Positions 56,478-64,000 of a stretch of DNA of 64,000 bases are shown in pieces. Source of the DNA: Emiliania huxleyi CCMP1516. Taxonomy: Eukaryota > Haptophyta > Isochrysidales > Noelaerhabdaceae. The translations under genes were made by a program, and so were the position numbers. Every line of letters starts with the position of its first letter. Position 1 is the first letter of the stretch. The notes beneath the pieces were generated by a model. It made no database searches. It saw only the letters and a list, made by a program, of their open reading frames with translations, and was not told the DNA's origin. The stretch covers positions 168,748 through 232,747 of the forward strand of contig NW_005200993.1 in the NCBI RefSeq assembly GCF_000372725.1, read 5' to 3'.

Positions 56478-58817
56478 ATGGTGGAGAAGTTCGCAGAGGT
56501 CGCTTCCCTGCGTGAGCTTCTCTACACCGGCTCAGGCGACGCCCCTCTCCGGCTCGTGCGGGCCCGCTGGTTGCTCGAGCACTTTCAGGCGGCAGGCAAT
56601 GAGAAGGAAAGGCTCGGGTCACGTCGGGAGCTCGAGAAGGCGTACGGCGATGCGCCGTACGCATGCGGCGCGATGTTGGACCGTATCCTCGCTGAGCTGG
56701 CCAGTTCGCAGTACGCCGGCGCGCGGCGCGAGGGATGGGCAACGGCCCAGAAGCGGAAGCCACTCCCTGTTCCAATCGCTTTCCCCTCAGCAGCGGCGAT
56801 ATCATACATGCACCTCGATGCCTCGCACCCGGACCCAAACGGCCGATGTCTGCGCGAGCTCTGGCTGCCGTTTGTTGAGTGGTACTACTCGGAGCGCGTG
56901 CGTCAACTTCTCCACTGCGCTGAGATCGAGGGGCGAGAGGCGCGGGTGGAGGACGAGGCGGGGGAGCTGCTCAGCGACGACGCGGTGCGGTCGAGTGCCG
57001 ACTTCGGGATCTTTATCGACCACGCCTCGGTAGTGGGCGCGGCGGACGACGCGGCCTTGCGAAAGCAGGGTCTAGACGGGCTGGGTGTCATCTTCAGCCA
57101 CCCAGCGATCGCGAGTCTGCTGAGCACCCGGGCTCCAGCGGGAGCGGCGGTCGACGGTGGCTTTGAGGATCGCGGCTGGTGTGCGCCCCTCCTTGATTCA
57201 CTTGGGGTCGCTGCACCACTCACATCGCAAGCACGCCATCGTAGGTGCACCTTTGAGAGGCTTTTGGCGACGCTGATGAAGAGGCCCGAAGTAATTCTCG
57301 ACCTCGGCCGCTTCACGATCGACATGGCTTGTATTGGTCCGCCGCGCGCGCTGCGCATCGGCGGCAAGCCCTTCGCCGATCGGAGCGTGAGCGAGCTCGC
57401 CAAGCAGGGGTCGTACATCGACCCCCAAGAGGCCGGCGTTCGTGGCACCTTGAGCGTCACCGGCCGGTGTGCACCTCTCTCGCCCGAGTCGTTCGACGCG
57501 CTTCTCGAGAGCAAGCGTTTCTCCATCAGTGCCGACGTTGCAACGGTGGCACAGTTGTACCGCGAGGTGGTGATAGCCTATCTGGGTAGTGCCAAGAAGC
57601 TCGCCTTCGAGCAGCTCGAGTGGAGCTCGGAAGACTACAGCGATCTCGGAAAGGCGTTGCGCCACTGCGGTGCGCTCGAGACGCTCATTCTTGACTGCAT
57701 GGGGATGCAGGAGGCGGATATGGCCGCGGCGTTCAAGGGTCTATCGCTTCCCACCCTGACGACGCTTGAGGTGAAGGTTTGCACCTCTCTCCTCTCGCTC
57801 GCCGACCTCTCAGCCTTCACGACGCTGCGCACGCTCTACGTGGGTCGCTGCACCTCGCTCATCGCGCTATCGAATCTATCGGCACTGACTGCACTGCAAA
57901 TGATCGATCTCAGCGGATGCTCTCAGCTCAAGTCTCTGCCCAGCCTCAAGGCACAGTGCCCTGCGCGAAAGGCTACGCACTCGCGCGCGGACACAGGCTG
58001 TTCCGTGTGCGTCTAGGCGCTCAGCTCGTTGCAAGACCTCGACCTGTCAGGCTGCACGAGCCTTGCAGAGCTGCCGGACCTGTCGGGTCTGGCAGCTCTG
58101 CAGACGCTCGACATGAGCGGCTGCACTTCGATGGCGGCGCTGCCTGCCCTCTCGGGTCTCACCTCGCTGCAAATGCTCGACCTCAGCTCGTGCGGCGCTT
58201 TGACAGCACTCCCAGAGCTCGAGTCGCTGCCAGCCTTGCAGACCCTCGACCTCGGCGGCGGATGCCGGAAGCTCAAGGCGCTGCCCGACCTGTCGAACCT
58301 TGGCAGCCTCACCGCACTCGATCTCGGCGGCTGCAGCTCACTCGAGGTAGTGGCTCTGCCCTCCCCCCCCTCGGACGAATTTTCAAACAGGTCGGATGCC
58401 GCAGGCGCTCCCGAGCCTTGCGGCGCAGACCCGGCTGCGGGCGTTGTACCTTGGACGCTGCGCAAAGCTCACGGTGCCACGTAACCGGCCTAGCTACATG
58501 CCGGCCCCCTGTCCCACTGTGCCTCCCGGGCTGCAGGCGCTCCCCGGCCTGAACGCGCTCCAGTCGCTGCAGACGTTTGAGCTCGGTGGTTGCTGGGGTC
58601 TCAAGGTATATTCCGGGGACACGTGGGAGCCACTCCTTCCTCATGAAATTGATGGCGGTGAGCCATCTCGGCGAGCACATCCACACCGTTGCATAAAGCC
58701 TAGGCACTGCCCGACATGGCATCGCTCCGTTCGCTTCACACGCTCGACCTGGAAGACTGCTCTTCGCTCGAAAGTTTGCCCGACCTCTCGTCGTTGCCGC
58801 TGCTGCAATCCCTCAAG
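56478..58817 (+). CDS. Leucine-rich-repeat protein with one-repeat exons
   Basis: The ATG at 56478 (Met-Val-Glu-Lys) opens an exon to 57950 encoding a 390-residue helical N-terminal region of unknown type. LRRs of the Leu-x-x-Leu-x-x-Leu-Asp-Leu-x-x-Cys type follow, like those of plant TIR-NBS-LRR proteins. Further exons: 58017-58346, 58405-58473, 58537-58605 and 58704-58817. All joins are phase 0, at the same point of the repeat, with exon starts of AG|GCGCTC or AG|GCACTG. The two middle exons are exactly 69 bp, one 23-residue LRR each. Donors are GC (57951) and GT (others). Coding beyond 58817 is uncertain; the open frame continues to 59078. No NBS or kinase domain is seen. It is probably a protein-recognition scaffold. 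Confidence 0.75.
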
Positions 58818-59506
58818 GTTTGCCTACCGGAGCAGTACAAATGCGAGCGACACCGTGACAATAAAACTATGCGAATGCCAATGACCGCTCCGGGTGTGGG
58901 CATCACACTCGCGACCATTGCCACAGGTGAATGGCTGCAGCTCTCTGCAGCCACCACCCGACGTGGAGGTGCTCATGCGACGCTGGAAGAGGCAGCGGCG
59001 CATTCGGCGGTGCTTCACGCTGTGTTTCAAGGCCGCGGCCACTCCGCCTCTGCGCTCGTCTCAGTCGTGATACGCTAACACAGCTGCCAGGCAGCTGCGC
59101 TCCCACCGGCACCGGCATCGGCGCCGGCGCCGGCGACGGTTCCAGACCCAGCTGCCGAGACCCTGCGCACTCTGCAGCTGCCAGCTCTGCCTCTGGCAGC
59201 TCGCCTCGGAGCTGCACCGGCCACGGCCCACGCGGGCCACCGCCATCGGTGAGCTGTGACAGCTCGTGAGACTCGCCAGCGATGCGAGTGCGAGCAAAAC
59301 TAAGCACACATATGTCTCTTAATCTCATAAATGGCATGCTTCCTTCAGAGCGAGAGCGGCATGTACACACGGAACTCAGGCACGAGATAAGAGCAGTTAA
59401 ATGCACACACAGCAGAGAGCGGAGGTGTTTGCCGACCGTGCGCAGAGCGCGCGCCTTTGCCTATCACGTAGTGGCTGCCACGCGCCCGCGGGGCAGAAGC
59501 TGGAAC
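58818..59506. other. Intergenic or 3' region, no clear gene
   Basis: This is downstream of the last recognised LRR exon. It contains a CCGGCGCCGG run near 59119-59135 and short ORFs without recognisable pattern. Confidence 0.4.
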
Positions 59507-62500
59507 TCATGTGTTTTGTGCAGCTATCAAGCCGGCATAGACGCCGTTCAGCGACATGAGCTCCTCGTGCCGTCCCTGCTCCACGACGACGCCGCGGTCG
59601 ACGACTGCGATCTTGTCGGCGTGCCGGATGGTGCTCAGCCGGTGGGCGATCGTGACCGTCGTCCGCCGCTGCTTCTGCATGATCTCGTCGATCGCCGCCT
59701 GCACCACCCGCTCGCTCGTCGTGTCGAGCGCCGACGTCGCCTCGTCGAGCAGCAGGATGGCCGGCTTGCGCACGACGGCGCGCGCTATCGCGATGCGCTG
59801 CTTCTGCCCGCCGGACAGCATGCCGCCCCGGATGCCCACGTTGGTGTTGTATCCGTGCGGCAGGTTGCTCATGATGAAGCCGTGCGCGTTCGCGTTGCGC
59901 GCCGCCTCCTCCACCTCCTCGCGGCTCGCGCCCTCCTTGCCGTACGCGATGTTCTCGGCGACGGTGCCAAGGAAGAGGACCGGCTCCTGCCCCACCAGCG
60001 CGATCTGCGAGCGCAGCCAGCGCACGTTAATATTTCGCAGGTCGACGCCGTCCAGGAAGACGGCTCCCGAGATGGGGTCGTAGAAGCGCTCGATTAGGTT
60101 GATGATGGTCGACTTGCCGCTGCCGGACGGGCCGCAAAGCGCGCACGTCTGCCCCGCGCCAATCTCGAGGGAGTAGCCGTTGCAGATGATGTGGTCGGGC
60201 GCGGCGGGGTACGCAAAGATGACATTCTGCACCGATATGTCGCCGCGCAGCCCGCGCAAGCGCGTGCCCTTGTTGTCGGTGGGGTCGATGCGCGAGCGGC
60301 GCGAGAGGAGGGCAAACAGGAGGCGCGCGGCGGAGAGCGCGTTCTGCGAGTCCGTCACGATGACTCCGACGGCGCCCATGCCGATCGACATGAAGAAGAT
60401 GACCATTACGGGGATGAGGAACTTCTCGAGCAGCTCGTAGATCTGCGCGTCGGCGCAGCCCGTCACGGCGTCGGCCTGGATGTCGCCGTCGGCGACCGCA
60501 TCCGGGTCGAGGAACATCTTCATGATGTTTGCCGTCAGCTTCTCGACGTCCGCCGTGATCAGGATGCAGCCATAGTAGCAGACGGCGCCGATGAAGATGA
60601 CGGGCGCGCCCTTGCCGATGCCGACGGCGCAGCCGGTCAGCGCCGAGGCGCGCGTCGCCTGCCGCAACTGCGTGTCGCAGGTCCGCTCGTACTCCTCGTA
60701 GAAGCGCCGCTCTGCGCCGTACGATGCGACGGTCCGGATGCCGAGCACCACCTCGCCCACGAGCGAGCCGACATTCTTCTGCGCCTGCGGCCCCTCGCCC
60801 GTCGGGCGCGGATTCTTGATCCCGAAGACGACGACGAGCAGCAGACCCATCGCCACGGCCATAACGGGCGCCGACGCGAGCATCACGACGCCGAGCTGCC
60901 AGTAGCCGTACTTGAAGACGAGGAACGTGCCGAAGCAGATGGTCGAGATCTGGCGGATGGCGACGGCGAGCTTCTCGCCGTTGACCGCCTGCACCAGCGT
61001 CAGCTTCTCGCCGAGGAAGAGGGTGAGTGCGCCGGCAGAGTTCTCCGGGTCGTCGAAGAAACCGATCTCCTGCACGGGCGAGCGGCGCCGGTTAGGGAGG
61101 GAGTCGAGCGATTGCTATATCCACTAGTCGTCCGATGTCCTGCTTGACGAGCGAGCGGATGCTCACGGCGCGCAAGTTGCGCGTGAGGTGCTCGCCGGTC
61201 ATGCCAAAGAGGCCGAGCTCGCAAGTGACGACGGGAACGAAGGCGAAACCGATGGCGACGTACGCGATGGCCTAGTCTCGGACAATCTCGGGTCATCTCG
61301 GGCAATCTCGCGCGGTCTGGCGGCGACGTACGAGCGGGCCCAAAAGATGACGTCGTCGTGGATGCGGCCTGGGTCGGTCCGGAAGAGGGAGACGGAGAGC
61401 TTCGTGAAGGCGAAGCCGAGCGCGGGAACCGCCCAGCCGTCGAGCATCGAGAAGAAGGAGCCTATCCATCACGAAGGACGCGTTGCTAATGAGGCAGCTC
61501 GGCTGGCCGGCCGTCCACCGCCGAGGGGGCGGGCGCCGATGGCGAGGAGGAGGCCGTCGCCCCGCTTCTGCAGCCGCGAGACGCGCCAGAAGACCCACTC
61601 TTTCTCGTCGTGCTTGCCCACCGACAGCTCCGGCGCGCCCGCCTTGCCGCTCCACTGGAAGTGCTGTCCGGGCGGGAGGGGCGAGTGCGGCAGCAGCGCC
61701 GTGTCGCCGGCGCCGGCCGTGGTGCGGCTCGTGGACGAGACGAGAGAAGGGTAGGCCGTGATCAGCACGTCGTCGTCGGCGTCGGCGGGCACGGCGGCCT
61801 CGTCCGGCGCGGGGGCGGGCTGCCTGTTGGCGAGCTCCTGGAACTTGCCTCCGTCGATGGCGACGAGCTCGTCCCACGTGCCTTGCTCGACCACCACACC
61901 CTGGTCGACGACTGCGATCTTGTCGGCGTGCCGGATGGTGCTCAGCCGGTGGGCGATCGTGACTGTCGTCCGCCGCTGCTTCTGCATGATCTCGTCGATC
62001 GCCGCCTGCACCACCCGCTCGCTCGTCGTGTCGAGCGCCGACGTCGCCTCGTCGAGCAGCAGGATGGCCGGCTTGCGCACGACGGCGCGCGCTATCGCGA
62101 TGCGCTGCTTCTGCCCGCCGGACAGCATGCCGCCGCCCTGCCCCACCGATGACTCGTACCCATTCGGCAGGTTGCTCATGATGAAGCCGTGCGCGTTCGC
62201 GTTGCGCGCCGCCTCCTCCACCTCCTCGCGGCTCGCGCCCTCCTTGCCGTACGCGATGTTCTCGGCGACGGTTCCCACAAAGAGGACCGGCTCCTGCCCC
62301 ACGAGGCCGATCTGCTGCCGCAGCCAGCGCACGTTGACGTCTCGCAGGTCGACGCCGTCCAAAAAGACGGCTCCCGAGATGGGGTCGTAGAAGCGCTCGA
62401 TTAGGTTGATGATGGTCGACTTGCCGCTGCCGGACGGGCCGCAAAGCGCGCACGTCTGCCCCGCGCCAATCTCGAGCGAGTAGCCGTTGCAGACGACGTG

Positions 62501-64000
62501 TTCGGGCGCGGCGGGGTACGCGAAGACCACGTCGCGCACCGAGATGTCACCGCGCACAGCCTGCAGCTTGACGCCGCCCGTCGCGAACGAGTTGATCTGC
62601 GGCACGCGCTCGATGGTCTCGTGGACGGGCGCAGCGACGCGGCACGCCTTCATCAAGAGAGGACCCGCGATGAGGCGCGATGAGGCGAGATTGGGCGAGG
62701 TGCTGCGACGCGGCATGCCTTCATCAGCACGGCGGCGTTCTGCGCGATGAGCACGAAATGCATGGCGCCAATCTGCACCGCAAACATGGCGAGCAGCACG
62801 CTCGCGCCGGTGCGGCGGCACGGCATCCACGAGCCCGCCTCGACCGCGTACGACTCGAAGATGGTCGCGTTGTCCTGCTGCAGAAACATGCGCAGCGCCG
62901 TGGCGTTCTGCACCAGGGCGCCCGCCGTGGCGCAAGTGAGCTGGAAGGGCTGCAGGTTGAACTTTTCCGAGTCGCACGAGCCCATGCCGAGCGCGCTGCG
63001 CGCCGCGAAGGGCATCTCCTGCCCCGCGTACAGCGAGAGCGCCGACTGAAAGTCGAGGTTGAGCATGTTGAACGTGTCGCCGCAGTCGTACGTGCAGTAC
63101 TTGTAGTGCACGCTGTCGTATCCCAGCGTGCCCGCCGCCCACGCGCCCGCGCCCTCGAGCCCGCCGATGGCGCTCCCCGCGATGCTGCCCCAGTCCGGCC
63201 CGCCCCCGAACCAGCCGCCGCCGCCGCCGCCGCCTGGCGAGGTTGGCGGCGGCGGCGGCGGCGAGCCGAGCGCCTGCGCCTTCATCGTCTCGAACATGCC
63301 CATCGAGTCGAAGATCTGGCCCCAAGTCATGTCGACGGCGTACTCGAAGGCGGATGCCTGCTGCTCGGAGGAGACGTCGAGGCCGCCGTACAGGAGCCCC
63401 GACACCATCATGATGCAGATGGCGGCGATCATCCACGACATCGCGAACCCAGCCTGCCAGACGAGCGCGATGCCGATCTTCTCCGCCTTTTTGAGCTTGC
63501 GCTCGTACCTCTCCGCCGCCACCCGCTCGAGCCCAAAGGCGGCGACGGTGCGGATCGACGAGAGCGCCTCGGAGGCGATCGCACCGGCGGCGGCGTACGC
63601 GTCCGACATCTTTTGGCCTGTAGAAGAGAAAGGTGCGCTGAGACCACGACGGCTGTGGAGACGCGTCCTGCGCCCGGCGTCGTTTGACCCGCGGTGAGCG
63701 CGATGAAGATGGCGATGGCGCCCGAGAGTCCGGCGATGGGCGAGACGGCAAAGACGACGAGGCAGATGTCCCAGCCGTAGTAGAAGCCGAGTGCGTACGA
63801 AAAGACGAGTGTATAGACCGCCTCGAGCATCATCACCGCCTGGAGGGGTGGTGGGTGGTGGGTGGTGGGTGGTGGGTGGTGGGTGGTGGGTGGTGGGTGG
63901 TGGGTGGTGGGGGAGGGGGGGGGGGGGGGGCAAGTGGAGTGGGGCGGGGAAATCCGGTGCACACACCGCCTCGTCTGAACCGTCGCCTTCAAGGAGACGC
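59507..64000 (-). CDS. ABCB-type (P-glycoprotein/MDR) full ABC transporter, 5' end beyond the window
   Basis: Exons on the minus strand: (64000)-63967, 63839-63689, 63617-62719, 62647 to about 61535, 61461-61323, 61271-61140 and 61069-59507. Order: first membrane domain (Ala-Gly-Gln-Lys-Met, Ser-Ser-Ile-Arg-Thr-Val-Ala-Ala-Phe-Gly) with an unusual Pro/Gly-rich, Cys-containing insertion (about 63260-62850). Then NBD1, a linker, the second membrane domain and NBD2. Both NBDs have Gly-Pro-Ser-Gly-Ser-Gly-Lys-Ser, Leu-Ser-Gly-Gly-Gln-Lys-Gln, Leu-Leu-Leu-Asp-Glu-Ala-Thr-Ser-Ala-Leu-Asp and Ala-His-Arg-Leu-Ser-Thr, so both sites look active. Such exporters move lipids or xenobiotics out of the cytosol. 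Introns include GC- and GA-donor types in direct repeats; the N-terminal exons are off-window. Confidence 0.9.
61272..61321. repeat. Intronic minisatellite in the ABC gene
   Basis: The intron between 61322 and 61272 consists of about four diverged units of TCTCGGGCAATC (11-12 bp) on the plus strand. It has a GC donor (GTCGCC|GCC) and a CTAG|G acceptor. Confidence 0.7.
63842..63930. repeat. (GGTGGGT)n minisatellite and G-run filling an ABC intron
   Basis: About nine 7-bp GGTGGGT units are followed by a run of 16 or more G, immediately beside the acceptor CCTCCAG of the intron 63966-63840. On the coding strand it provides a C-rich tract of the polypyrimidine type. Confidence 0.85.

Noticed and set aside
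61469..63751. 760-residue single minus-strand ORF
   Set aside because: Only the NBD1 half is real in this frame; the Arg-rich upstream part is another exon translated out of frame. The true exons are listed under the ABC transporter.

Overview
This is a nuclear segment of a high-GC eukaryote, most likely a plastid-bearing microalga; a haptophyte is my best guess, with a pelagophyte or another chromalveolate possible. The reasons are spliced genes with many non-GT introns, long dinucleotide arrays, a CCCTAA-type telomeric array, a 100-N scaffold gap, a homologue of the chloroplast protein At5g03900, and protein types common in such algae (Apple/PAN plus pentapeptide, ankyrin, LRR and R-S-ExE ADP-ribosyltransferase proteins). 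The taxonomic call is inference; no rRNA or organelle marker lies here.

Layout, left to right. 0.5-12 kb: an unrecognised ORF, an FHA-like fragment, a minus-strand membrane protein that probably continues into an ADP-ribosyltransferase domain, a broken helical gene, a spliced CBS-domain (SNF4/AMPK-gamma-like) gene with minisatellite introns, and an HTTM-like membrane protein. 12-16.6 kb: gene-poor repeats and one small Rdx/SelW-like ORF with an in-frame TGA and a SECIS-like 3' sequence. 16.6-22.4 kb: a NIF3-family gene that has lost most metal ligands and is interrupted by the gap, a glycosyltransferase-like gene, an EGF-like secreted protein and a secreted patatin/cPLA2-like lipase. 22.8-29.6 kb: two convergent genes combining a signal peptide, Apple/PAN domains and pentapeptide repeats. 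30-38 kb: an unrecognised coiled-coil protein, a 12-repeat ankyrin protein and an FAD amine-oxidase-like enzyme. 38-40.2 kb: a repeat island with a Tc1/mariner-type MITE, a 182-bp satellite and an interstitial telomeric array. 40.9-56 kb: conserved housekeeping genes (VWA8 AAA+ protein, GRF/CCHC zinc-finger protein, At5g03900-like plastid protein, a MIC19-like twin-CX9C protein, a TylF-like methyltransferase) with smaller unknown genes and a Hint fragment. 56.4-64 kb: an LRR protein with one-repeat exons and a full ABCB transporter running off the right edge.

The most notable signal is at the introns. At least six reconstructed introns lie between short direct repeats containing AG|GC (once AG|GA), so one duplicated exonic motif supplies both splice sites; many use GC instead of GT as donor. 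Other introns are built from minisatellites or microsatellites, including one whose donor is the first unit of a (GT)79 array. There is no operon-like organisation; genes act in unrelated pathways.
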